A stretch of DNA of 64,000 nt from contig KI911459.1 in the NCBI GenBank assembly GCA_000514715.1, forward strand, positions 419,391 to 483,390. Direction: 5' to 3'. The position numbers were made by a program, and so were the translations under genes. The notes beneath the pieces were generated by a model. The model did not search any database. It saw only the letters and a program-made list of their open reading frames with translations, and was not told the origin of the DNA. This DNA is from Streptomyces sp. CNH099 (GTDB lineage: Bacteria > Actinomycetota > Actinomycetes > Streptomycetales > Streptomycetaceae). Positions 14,457 to 22,736 of this stretch are shown one piece after another. Within the stretch, counting starts at the first letter, position 1. Every line of letters starts with the position of its first letter.

Positions 14457-16832
14457 GTGACGGGGACCTACCGCATCGGGCGACTCGACGACGCGCACGT
14501 CCTGCTGACCGGAGCCACCGGCTTCATCGGGCAGGCGCTGCTGGAGCGGCTGCTGTCCGGCCACCCCGGCACCCGGGTGACGATCGTCGTCCGCCCGCGG
14601 GGCAACGGCGGCGCCGCCGACCGCTTCCGCCGGCTGCTGCGCAAGGACGTCTTCCGCGCCTGGCGCGAGCAGGTCGGCGACGAGGCCGCGTTCGCCGAGG
14701 CGGAGCGCCGCGTCACCGTCGTCGAGGGCGCGCTCGACCGGCTGGAGGACGTCGAGTTCCCCGGCGACGTCGACGTCGCCATCCACTGCGCGTCGTCCGT
14801 CTCCTTCGACCCGCCCATCGACGAGGCGTTCAGCAGCAACGTCTCCGGGGCCGTCGCGCTGTACGAGAAGCTGGGCGAGCAGGAGCGCCCGCCGCACATC
14901 GTGCACATCTCCACCGCGTACGTCTCCAGCGGCGGCCAGGGCCTGGTGCGCGAGGGCCGGCTCACCCACGACGTCGACTGGCGGCGCGAGCTGGCCCAGG
15001 GCCTGGCCGCCCGCGACGACGTCGAGCGCGCCTCCCGCCGCCCCGAGGTGCTGCGCAAGGCGCTGGAGAAGGCCGGCCGCGACCACGGCAAGGCCGGCCC
15101 GCAGATCGCCGCCAAGGACGCGGAGGAGGCGCGCCGCGCGTGGGTCGAGGAGCGGCTCGTCGAGCACGGCGCCACCCGCGCCGAGATCCTCGGCTTCTCC
15201 GACGTCTACACCTTCACCAAGGCCATGTCCGAGCGCGCCGTCGAGGAGCTGTGGGCGGGCCGGCCGCTGTCGATCGTGCGCCCGGCGATCGTGGAGAGCG
15301 CGCTGCGGCACCCGTACCCCGGCTGGATCGACGGCTTCAAGATGGCCGACCCGCTGATCATCGCGTACGGCAGCGGGCTGCTGCGCGACATGCCGGGACA
15401 GCCGGACACGGTCATGGACGTCGTCCCCGTCGACCTCGTCGTCAACGCCACCCTCGCCGCCGCGGCGGCCCCGCCCGACGAGGGCGCCGAGCCGCACTAC
15501 TTCCACGTCGGCTCCGGCGCCAGCAACCCCCTCACGCTGCGCGACCTCTACAAGCACGTGCACTCCTACTTCCGCCGCGACCCGCTGCCGGAGAGCAGCG
15601 GCCGCGGGCACGTGCGCCCGCCGTCGTGGACCTTCCCCGGCGCCGCCCGCGTGGAGTTCGCGCTCGGCGCCGGCGAGCGGGCCGCGAACATCGCCGACAA
15701 GCTGCTCGGCCAGCTCCCCGGCACCGAACGCACCCAGGAGTGGGCGAGCAGACTGCACAAGGAGAAGCGGTCCCTGGAGACGCTCCGCAAGTACTCCGAC
15801 CTGTACGGCGTCTACACCCGCACCGCCGTCGTCTACGACGACCGCGAGCTGCGCGCGCTCAACGCCGCGCTGCCCGCCGACCGCGCCGCCGAGCACGGCT
15901 TCGACCCGGCCGGGATCGACTGGTACACGTACCTCGAAGAGGTCCACTGCCCCAAGGTCACCGCCCCGCTGCGGGCCCGGACCGGCGGCCGGCGCGGCAC
16001 CCGGAGGCCGAACCCCGCCGCGCTCCCGCCCGGCGGGAGCCCGGCGGGGGGGACCGCGGGCGGCACCGCGGCCGTGTTCGACCTGGACGGCACGATCATC
16101 GCCTCCGACATCGTCGAGTCGTACGTGTGGACCCGGCTGGCGTCGCTGCCCCGCGGGCGCTGGGCCCCCGAGCTGTTCGACCTCGCCCGCAACGCCCCCC
16201 GCTACCTGCTCGCCGAGCGCCGCGACCGCGGCGACGTGATGCGCTCCTTCTTCCGCCGCTACGAGGGCGCACACGTCGAGGAGCTGCGCGCGCTGGTCGC
16301 CGAGCAGGTCGGCGACGCGCTGCTGCACCGCGTCATGCCGGAGGCCGTACGGCGCATCCGCGCCCACCGCGCCGCCGGCCACCGCACCGTGCTCATCACC
16401 GGCAGCCTCGACCTGCTCGTCGAGCCGCTCCGGCCGCTCTTCGACGACATCGAGGCGACCCACCTCGCCGAACGTGACGGCGTCCTGACCGGCTTCCTGC
16501 GCACCCCGCCGATCGTCGGCGAGGGCCGCGCGGCGTGGCTGCAGAGCCACGCCCGCGAGCGGGAGCTGGACCTCGGCGCCAGCTACGGCTACGCCGACAG
16601 CTACTCGGACCGGCCGCTGCTGGAGGTCGTGGGCAAGCCGCACGCCGTCAACCCCGACACCCGGCTGTTCCGGCACGCCAAGCGCCGCCACTGGCAGATC
16701 GCCCGCTGGGGGACGCACACCGCGAGCCGCTGGGACGCGCTCGCGGGCACCGTGATCAGCCACACCCGGCCGCGGCCCGTACGGGCCCTGCCCGCGGCCG
16801 GCCGCACCGCATCCGACGGAGAGGGCCGATGA
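14457..16832 (+). CDS. Fatty acyl-CoA reductase fused to a HAD-IB phosphatase
   Basis: A 791-residue fusion. Residues 1-500 form a fatty acyl-CoA/ACP reductase: LLTGATGFIGQALLERLL binds NADPH, and Tyr251/Lys255 in VYTFTKAMSERA are the YxxxK catalytic pair. A male-sterility-type C-terminal domain follows (LRKYSDLYGVYTRTAV ... IDWYTYLEEVHCPK). A proline/glycine linker (about 512-536) joins residues 537-791, a HAD subfamily IB phosphatase with DLDGTIIASD (Asp542, Asp544) and TVLITGSLDLLVEPL. The reductase would make fatty aldehyde or alcohol; the phosphatase would dephosphorylate a phospholipid-like intermediate. The start is a GTG with GGGGAGG eight bases upstream. Confidence 0.9.
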   Translation: MTGTYRIGRLDDAHVLLTGATGFIGQALLERLLSGHPGTRVTIVVRPRGNGGAADRFRRLLRKDVFRAWREQVGDEAAFAEAERRVTVVEGALDRLEDVEFPGDVDVAIHCASSVSFDPPIDEAFSSNVSGAVALYEKLGEQERPPHIVHISTAYVSSGGQGLVREGRLTHDVDWRRELAQGLAARDDVERASRRPEVLRKALEKAGRDHGKAGPQIAAKDAEEARRAWVEERLVEHGATRAEILGFSDVYTFTKAMSERAVEELWAGRPLSIVRPAIVESALRHPYPGWIDGFKMADPLIIAYGSGLLRDMPGQPDTVMDVVPVDLVVNATLAAAAAPPDEGAEPHYFHVGSGASNPLTLRDLYKHVHSYFRRDPLPESSGRGHVRPPSWTFPGAARVEFALGAGERAANIADKLLGQLPGTERTQEWASRLHKEKRSLETLRKYSDLYGVYTRTAVVYDDRELRALNAALPADRAAEHGFDPAGIDWYTYLEEVHCPKVTAPLRARTGGRRGTRRPNPAALPPGGSPAGGTAGGTAAVFDLDGTIIASDIVESYVWTRLASLPRGRWAPELFDLARNAPRYLLAERRDRGDVMRSFFRRYEGAHVEELRALVAEQVGDALLHRVMPEAVRRIRAHRAAGHRTVLITGSLDLLVEPLRPLFDDIEATHLAERDGVLTGFLRTPPIVGEGRAAWLQSHARERELDLGASYGYADSYSDRPLLEVVGKPHAVNPDTRLFRHAKRRHWQIARWGTHTASRWDALAGTVISHTRPRPVRALPAAGRTASDGEGR

Positions 16833-18070
16833 GCCTGGCGCTGCAGTACCACCGTTCGCCCGCGCGCTTCCTGGCCGCCCGCGGGCTCAGCCGGACCCGC
16901 AGCCGCGCCGCCGGCTCGCTGGCCGGCTCGCTCGCGCCGCTGCGGCTCAGCCGCGACCGGCGCGAGCTGCCCAAGGGCGACGGCTGGACCCGGCTGGCAC
17001 CCAGCCTGTCCGGCATCTGCGGCTCGGACCTCGGGATGCTCAACGGCACCGTGTCGCCGTACCTGGCGGCGCTGACGTCCACGCCGTTCGTGCCCGGCCA
17101 CGAGGTCGTCGGGACCACGCTCGACGATCTGCCGGCCATCCCGCGCGGCACCCGCGTCGTGCTCGACCCGGTGCTGTCCTGCGCGGTACGCGGTCTGCCC
17201 GAGTGCGACGCCTGCCGCGCCGGCCACACCAACCGCTGCGACCACATCACCTCCGGGCACCTCTCGCCCGGCATGCAGACCGGCTACTGCGCCGACACCG
17301 GCGGCGGCTGGGCCCAGCGCATGGTCGCGCACGAGCACCAGCTCCGCCCGGTGCCCGACGACCTGCCGGACGAACGCGCGGTGCTCATCGAGCCGCTGGC
17401 CTGCGCGATCCACTCGGTGCGCCGGGTGCCGATCGAGCCGGGCGCCTCGGTGCTCGTCATCGGGGCCGGCACGGTGGGGCTGCTCACCGTGCTGGCGCTG
17501 CGGCAGCTCACCGAGGCCGGCACCATCCACGTCGTCGCCAAGCACGGCCACCAGCGCGAACGGGCGCTGGCCCTGGGCGCCGACGAGGCCGTGGAGCCGG
17601 ACCGCGCGCTGCGCGCGGTCCGCCGGCTGACCTCGGCGCTGGCCCAGCGCCCCGAGCTGGGCTCCGAGTTCCTGCTCGGCGGGGCGGACGTGGCCTTCGA
17701 GTGCACCGGCGGCGGCGCCGGCCTCGACACCGCGCTGCGTACCGTACGGGCCGGGGGGACGGTGGTCGTCTCCGGCATCCCGGGCGGGGCCGACCTGACC
17801 CCGCTGTGGTACCGGGAGCTGAGCCTGGTGGGCGCGTACACCACCAGACGCCGCGAGGACGCCACGAAGGACGGCGGCCCCGACACGGGCCCCGACGGCC
17901 GCCCCGGCACCGACTTCGACAAGGCGGCGCAGCTCGCCGCGTCGGCGCCCCTCGACGGGTACGTCGAACGCTATGCGCTCCAGCAGTGGCGCCCCGCGCT
18001 GGAGCACGCGTTCGCGGCCGGCTCGGCGGGCTCCGTCAAGATCGCCTTTGACCCGACCCTGGACGGCTGA
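16829..18070 (+). CDS. Zinc-dependent medium-chain alcohol dehydrogenase
   Basis: A 413-residue MDR enzyme. GICGSD and PGHEVVG supply the catalytic zinc ligands. The run CAVRGLPECDACRAGHTNRCD holds the structural-zinc cysteines. IEPLACAIHSV and VLVIGAGTVGLLTVLAL form the Rossmann nucleotide-binding part. The 45-residue N-terminal extension is longer than usual. It overlaps the reductase-phosphatase gene by ATGA, so it probably oxidises or reduces the alcohol/aldehyde of the same pathway. It could also act on the hydroxylated substrate of the LarA-like protein. Confidence 0.9.
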   Translation: MSLALQYHRSPARFLAARGLSRTRSRAAGSLAGSLAPLRLSRDRRELPKGDGWTRLAPSLSGICGSDLGMLNGTVSPYLAALTSTPFVPGHEVVGTTLDDLPAIPRGTRVVLDPVLSCAVRGLPECDACRAGHTNRCDHITSGHLSPGMQTGYCADTGGGWAQRMVAHEHQLRPVPDDLPDERAVLIEPLACAIHSVRRVPIEPGASVLVIGAGTVGLLTVLALRQLTEAGTIHVVAKHGHQRERALALGADEAVEPDRALRAVRRLTSALAQRPELGSEFLLGGADVAFECTGGGAGLDTALRTVRAGGTVVVSGIPGGADLTPLWYRELSLVGAYTTRRREDATKDGGPDTGPDGRPGTDFDKAAQLAASAPLDGYVERYALQQWRPALEHAFAAGSAGSVKIAFDPTLDG

Positions 18071-18201
18071 CCGGGCACGAATGGCAGGGTAGGGGCCGGC
18101 ACACCAGTCGGCCGCCCCCCACCGCCGTACGCAGCCGCAGGGCAACCGCCGCCCGCACCGCCGCCCGCTGCCGGCGCCGGCGACCACACTGAGGAGAGAA
18201 C

Positions 18202-19779
18202 GTGAGCAGACCAGGCTTCGTGCTGGAAGTCGACGAACGAACCCCGCCCCTGCTCGTGCACGAGGGCGAGAATTTCCGGCTGGAGCGGCTGCCCCACGGC
18301 ACCCGGGTGATCTACCCGCCCGACTCGCTGCCCGGCATCCGCGACCTCGACGGGGTCATCCGCCGCGCGCTGCTCGAACCGCACGGCAGCGAGCCGCTGC
18401 CCGAGCTGCTGTTCCCCGGCATGCGGCTGACGATCGTCTTCGACGACCTGTCGCTGCCGCTGCCGCCGATGCGCCGGCCCGACGTGCGCCAGCGCATCAT
18501 CGAGCAGGTGCTGGAGATGGCGGCGGCCAAGGGCGTGGACGACGTCGAGCTGATCGCCGCCAACGCTCTGCACCGGCGCATGACCCCGGCGGAGCTGCAG
18601 CATGTGGTGGGCGACCGGGTGTTCCGGTCGTTCTTCCCGCAGCACCTCACCAACCACGACGCGGAGGACCGCGACAACCTCGTCCACCTCGGCGACACGG
18701 CGGAGGGCGAGGAGGTCGAGATCAACCGGCGGGCGGCCGAGAGCGACCTCGTCGTCTACGTCAACATCACCTCGACGGCGATGAGCGGCGGACCCAAGTC
18801 GGTGTCGGTGGGCCTCGCCAGCTACCGCAGCATCCGCCACCACCACAACGTGCACACGCTGCGGCACTCCCGGTCGTTCAACGACCCGCCGAAGTCGGCC
18901 ATGCACCACTCGTACAACCGCATGCAGGACCTGATCGGCGGCCAGGTCAAGGTGTTCACCGTCGAGACGACGCTGAACAACGACACCTTCCCGGCCGCCA
19001 CCCGCTTCCTCAACAAGCGCGAGTGGGAGTGGAACTACGGCGACCAGGCCGCCTACCTCGCCTCCCGGCGCGGCAACTCACTGATGACGCCGTCGATGCG
19101 GCGCCGGCTGTGGCACCGCACGGAGGCGCCGTACGGGGTCACCGGCGTCAACGCCGGCGCGCCCAGCGAGGTGCACCCGATCACCCTGCGGAACGTGCAC
19201 CGCCAGCAGCTCACCGAGGTGCAGGGACAGGCCGACGTCGCCGTCTACGGGCTGCCGTACATCTGCCCGTACAACGTCAACTCGGTGATGAACCCGATCC
19301 TGACGATGTGCCTGGGCCTGGGCTACTTCTTCAACCTCTATCTGAACCAGCCGATCGTGCGGGAGGGCGGCGTCGGGATCTTCTACCACCCGATGCCGAA
19401 CGAGTTCCACCCCGTCCACCACCCCAGCTACATCGACTTCTACGAAGAGGTGCTGGCCGAGACCACCGACCCGGCGGTCATCGAGGCCAAGTTCGAGAAG
19501 CAGTTCGCCACCGACCCCTGGTACACCCACCTCTACCGGAAGAGCTACGCCTACCACGGCGTGCACCCTTTCTACATGTGGTACTGGGGCGCGCACGCGA
19601 TGCAGCACCTGGGCCAGGTCATCTTCGTCGGCGCCGACCGCAGCGCCGCGGCCCGGCTCGGCGTGCAGTCGGCCTCGACGCTGAACGACGCGCTGCAGCT
19701 GGCGTCGCAGACGGTGGGCACCAGCCCCTCGATCACGTACCAGCACATGCCCCCGCTGACCCTGGCGTCGGTCCGATGA
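18202..19779 (+). CDS. Divergent LarA-like (DUF2088) protein, putative NPN-dependent enzyme
   Basis: A 525-residue protein, about 100 longer than lactate racemase. Aligning key residues to LarA: His124 in NALHRRMTP matches His108, Lys199 in SGGPKSV matches the cofactor-tethering Lys184, and His213-215 in IRHHHNV sit at the spacing of nickel ligand His200 (Lys+16). The second proton-shuttling residue (His174, Lys-10 in LarA) is not present: residues 185-198 contain no histidine. It should therefore bind NPN but not racemise lactate by the two-histidine mechanism. The C-terminal half (YICPYNVNSVMNPILT, FYHPMPNEFHPVHHPSY) is unfamiliar. The start is a GTG with GAGGAGAG upstream. It overlaps the acyltransferase gene by ATGA. 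Confidence 0.8.
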   Translation: MSRPGFVLEVDERTPPLLVHEGENFRLERLPHGTRVIYPPDSLPGIRDLDGVIRRALLEPHGSEPLPELLFPGMRLTIVFDDLSLPLPPMRRPDVRQRIIEQVLEMAAAKGVDDVELIAANALHRRMTPAELQHVVGDRVFRSFFPQHLTNHDAEDRDNLVHLGDTAEGEEVEINRRAAESDLVVYVNITSTAMSGGPKSVSVGLASYRSIRHHHNVHTLRHSRSFNDPPKSAMHHSYNRMQDLIGGQVKVFTVETTLNNDTFPAATRFLNKREWEWNYGDQAAYLASRRGNSLMTPSMRRRLWHRTEAPYGVTGVNAGAPSEVHPITLRNVHRQQLTEVQGQADVAVYGLPYICPYNVNSVMNPILTMCLGLGYFFNLYLNQPIVREGGVGIFYHPMPNEFHPVHHPSYIDFYEEVLAETTDPAVIEAKFEKQFATDPWYTHLYRKSYAYHGVHPFYMWYWGAHAMQHLGQVIFVGADRSAAARLGVQSASTLNDALQLASQTVGTSPSITYQHMPPLTLASVR

Positions 19780-20795
19780 GCGGCGCGAAGACCCCGCGGA
19801 AGGGCGGCAGGGGCAGCCTGCGCGGCGACCTCGCGATGCTGCGGTCGGGCCGCGACTGGCGCGGCCGCGCCCTGGCCCCCCGCGGCTACCGCACACCGGG
19901 CGGCGGCGCGGCGGGCTACGGGGCGGGGAAGGCGGAGCAGAAGACCTTCCCCACCGCGTGGGCGCGTACGCCCGCGGCGCGCGCCGTGCGCAACGTGCTC
20001 CAGCGCGGGGTGCTCAAGCAGTACGCCTGGGCCAAGACGCGGCCGCAGATCGAGGGCCTGGACCTGCTGGAGTCGCTGCGCGGCCCGGCGATCTTCGTGG
20101 CCAACCACTCCAGCCACCTCGACACCCCGCTGATCCTCGGCTCCCTGCCCCGCCGCATCGCCGACCGCACGGCGGTCGGCGCGGCGGCGGACTACTTCTT
20201 CACCTCCACGGCGGTCAGCGTGACGACCGCGCTGATGTTCAACGCCTTCCCCGTGGACCGCTACGGCTCGCGCCGCAGCGGGGTGTCGCTGCCGGCCGAG
20301 CTGATCGACGACGGCTGGAGCCTGCTGCTGTACCCGGAGGGGACGCGGTCCCACGACGGCTGGATGAGCTCGTTCAAGATGGGCGCGTCGAGGCTGTGCG
20401 TGAGCATGGGCATCCCGGTCGTCCCGGTCGCGGTCCGCGGCACGTTCGCGGCGATGCCGCGCGGCAAGGCCCTGCCGACCCGCACGGGCACCCGCCTCGT
20501 GGTCCGCTTCGGCCGCCCCCTGCCCCCGCAGGAGGACGAGTCGATCACGGACTTCCGCACCCGGATGCTCCGCCACATCGCCGCCCTGTGGTCCGAGGAG
20601 GACCTCGGCTGGTACCAGTCGCTCCGCGCCGCCCACGAGGGCCGCCTCGCGCTGCCGGAGGGCCGTACGACGGCGCTGCCGCTGACGTCGACACCGGTCG
20701 AGCAGGGCAAGCCGGTGGCGGAGTGGCGGCGGGTGTGGGAGGCGACGAAGCCGTCGATGGGGGACGGCCGCAGACGGGTGTGGCGGAACGACTGA
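19776..20795 (+). CDS. PlsC-type lysophospholipid acyltransferase
   Basis: A 339-residue acyltransferase. The catalytic HX4D box is NHSSHLD (His111, Asp116). LYPEGTRSHDG is the glycerol-phosphate-binding EGTR block, and GIPVVPVAVRG is the third block. The basic N-terminal 50 residues lack a clear signal. Family reaction: acyl transfer from acyl-CoA/ACP to lysophosphatidate or a related lyso-lipid at the membrane. As the last gene of the operon, and translationally coupled to the LarA-like gene, it suggests the pathway product is an acylated glycerolipid. Confidence 0.9.
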   Translation: MSGAKTPRKGGRGSLRGDLAMLRSGRDWRGRALAPRGYRTPGGGAAGYGAGKAEQKTFPTAWARTPAARAVRNVLQRGVLKQYAWAKTRPQIEGLDLLESLRGPAIFVANHSSHLDTPLILGSLPRRIADRTAVGAAADYFFTSTAVSVTTALMFNAFPVDRYGSRRSGVSLPAELIDDGWSLLLYPEGTRSHDGWMSSFKMGASRLCVSMGIPVVPVAVRGTFAAMPRGKALPTRTGTRLVVRFGRPLPPQEDESITDFRTRMLRHIAALWSEEDLGWYQSLRAAHEGRLALPEGRTTALPLTSTPVEQGKPVAEWRRVWEATKPSMGDGRRRVWRND

Positions 20796-20834
20796 GGGCG
20801 ACCCCCACCCCCGCGCCGGAGACGCACACCGCTG

Positions 20835-20890
20835 CCCGCGGGGTCGCAGGGGCGCAGCCCCCGGGGGGTGCGGGGGCGCAGCCCCGCGGG
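20835..20890. terminator. Nested inverted repeats after the NPN/lipid operon
   Basis: Outer arms CCCGCGGGG (20835-20843) and CCCCGCGGG (20882-20890) enclose two copies of the self-complementary GGGGCGCAGCCCC (20849-20861 and 20873-20885). It could fold as a three-way junction or as two hairpins. It lies 40 bases after the acyltransferase stop and probably terminates the operon. The inner 13-mer resembles a hairpin frequently scattered between Streptomyces genes. Confidence 0.6.
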
Positions 20891-21016
20891 TCTCTGTCCG
20901 CGTCGGCGGCGCGGTGCGGGGTCCGGGGCGCGGCCCCGGTTCCGGGAAGGGGCGGGATGGGGGAACACCCCCCGCCACCGACCCCGGTGTCAGCGGCCGG
21001 TGCCAGACTCGGCCCC

Positions 21017-22696
21017 ATGCGATGGGCCATGGCCGACGGACCCCACAACGGCGTCACCGTATGCCCGGTCACCCCCGACGGCCACCCCGCCGCCCCCGCC
21101 GAAACCCATCCCCACCCCGCCGACGCCCTCCGCCGCCACCCCACCGCCGACCGCTGGATCTGGCCCGCCACCGCCGAGTTCTACCCCCGTCTCCTCGACG
21201 CCGGCCTCACCGTCCCCCGCTGCCACGACATCGAGGCCGCCGAGGCCATCCTCCTCGGCCATGAGGGGCTGTGGGGCCTGCCCCGCTCCCTCGCCGCCGC
21301 CTGGGCCCGCCTCCGCGGGCACCCCGTGCCCGCGGACCGCCCGCCCCGCCCGTTCGCCGGCGAGCCCGCGCCCGCCCTCTTCGACGCCGCCCCCGCCGCC
21401 GCCCCGCTCCCCGACGGCACCGACCCGCTGCACGCCCTCCTCGCCGTCCACGCCGCGCAGCAGGAACGTATCGCCGCCACCCCCCGCCCCCACCGCCTGC
21501 GGCTCCTCGTCGCCGCCGAGTCCGCCGGCCTGCTCGTCGCCGCCGAGATGCATCGCGCCGGCCTCCCGTGGCGCGCCGACGTCCACGACGCCCTGCTCAC
21601 CGAGCTGCTCGGCGGCCGCTATCCCGGCGGTCTGGAGCCGCCCCGCCTCGCCGAGCTGGCCGAGGAGGTGTCCCGGGCGTTCGGCGAGCGGGTCCGCCCG
21701 GACCTGCCCGCCGAGGTGGTCCGCGCGTTCCGCAGGGCCGGTGTCCGTGTCACGTCCACCCGCAAGTGGGAGCTGCGCGGTATCGACCACCCCGCCGTCG
21801 CCCCCCTGCTGGAGTACAAGAGGCTGTACCGGCTGCACACCGCCCACGGCTGGTCCTGGCTGCAGACCTGGGTGCACGGGGGCCGGTTCCGACCCGAGTA
21901 CCTGCCGGGCGGCGCCATGTCCGGCCGCTGGACCACGCACGGCGGCGGCGCGCTCCAGATCCCGCGTGTGGTGCGCCGGGCGGTGGTCGCCGACGCGGGC
22001 TGGCGGCTGGTGGTCGCCGACGCCGACCAGCTGGAGCCGCGGGTGCTGGCCGCCGTGTCGGGCGACCCGGGGCTGATGGCGGCGGCCGACGGCACCCGGG
22101 ACCTGTACGCGGCGCTGGCCGACCGCGCGTTCGCGGGCGGGCGCGCCGAGGCCAAGCTGGCGCTGCTGGGCGCGATCTACGGGCAGACCTCCGGCGACGC
22201 GCTGACGTACCTCGCGGATCTGCGCCGCCGTTTCCCGGCCGCCGTGGCGTACGTGGACGAGGCCGCCCGCGCCGGCGAGGAGGGTCGGCTGGTGCGCAGC
22301 CACCTGGGCCGTACGTGCGCGCCGTCGGACGCGGCCGACGACGGCGAGGCGGGGCTGCCGCAGGAGGACGGCGGGGGCGGGGCACCGGCGCGCGGGGGCG
22401 CCGCCGCGCGGGCGCGCGGCCGGTTCGCGCGCAACTTCGTGGTGCAGGCCAGCGCGGCGGAGTGGGCGCTGTGTCTGCTGGCCGCGCTGCGCCAGGAGCT
22501 GGCGGGGCTGCGGGCGGAGCTGGTGTTCTTCCAGCACGACGAGGTGATCGTGCACTGCCCGGCGGAGGAGGCCCCGGCGGTGGAGAAGGCGCTGGCGGCG
22601 GCGTCGGCGCGGGCGGGGGAGGTCGTGTTCGGGGCGACGCCGGTGGTGTTCTCGTTCACGACGGCGGTGGTGGAGTGCTATGCGGACGCGAAATAA
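21017..22696 (+). CDS. A-family DNA polymerase lacking the 5' nuclease domain
   Basis: A 559-residue protein of the actinobacterial bifunctional 3'-5' exonuclease/polymerase group, shorter than PolA. The N-terminal half has no obvious FEN domain. The polymerase core shows motif A (VVADADQLEPRVLAA), motif B (RAEAKLALLGAIYGQTSG, with the O-helix Lys and Tyr-Gly) and motif C (FFQHDEVIVHC). Between motifs B and C lies an acidic, glycine-rich insertion (AADDGEAGLPQEDGGGG). It stands alone after the operon terminator and 40 bp before the methyltransferase gene. Probable role: repair synthesis. Confidence 0.85.
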   Translation: MRWAMADGPHNGVTVCPVTPDGHPAAPAETHPHPADALRRHPTADRWIWPATAEFYPRLLDAGLTVPRCHDIEAAEAILLGHEGLWGLPRSLAAAWARLRGHPVPADRPPRPFAGEPAPALFDAAPAAAPLPDGTDPLHALLAVHAAQQERIAATPRPHRLRLLVAAESAGLLVAAEMHRAGLPWRADVHDALLTELLGGRYPGGLEPPRLAELAEEVSRAFGERVRPDLPAEVVRAFRRAGVRVTSTRKWELRGIDHPAVAPLLEYKRLYRLHTAHGWSWLQTWVHGGRFRPEYLPGGAMSGRWTTHGGGALQIPRVVRRAVVADAGWRLVVADADQLEPRVLAAVSGDPGLMAAADGTRDLYAALADRAFAGGRAEAKLALLGAIYGQTSGDALTYLADLRRRFPAAVAYVDEAARAGEEGRLVRSHLGRTCAPSDAADDGEAGLPQEDGGGGAPARGGAAARARGRFARNFVVQASAAEWALCLLAALRQELAGLRAELVFFQHDEVIVHCPAEEAPAVEKALAAASARAGEVVFGATPVVFSFTTAVVECYADAK

Positions 22697-22736
22697 GGAC
22701 GGGCGGGGCGTACGGGCCACGAGGTAGAACGGGTAC

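Noticed and set aside
18202..19779. Annotation as lactate racemase LarA
   Set aside because: The second catalytic histidine is missing, the protein is longer, and no lactate transport or dehydrogenase gene is present.
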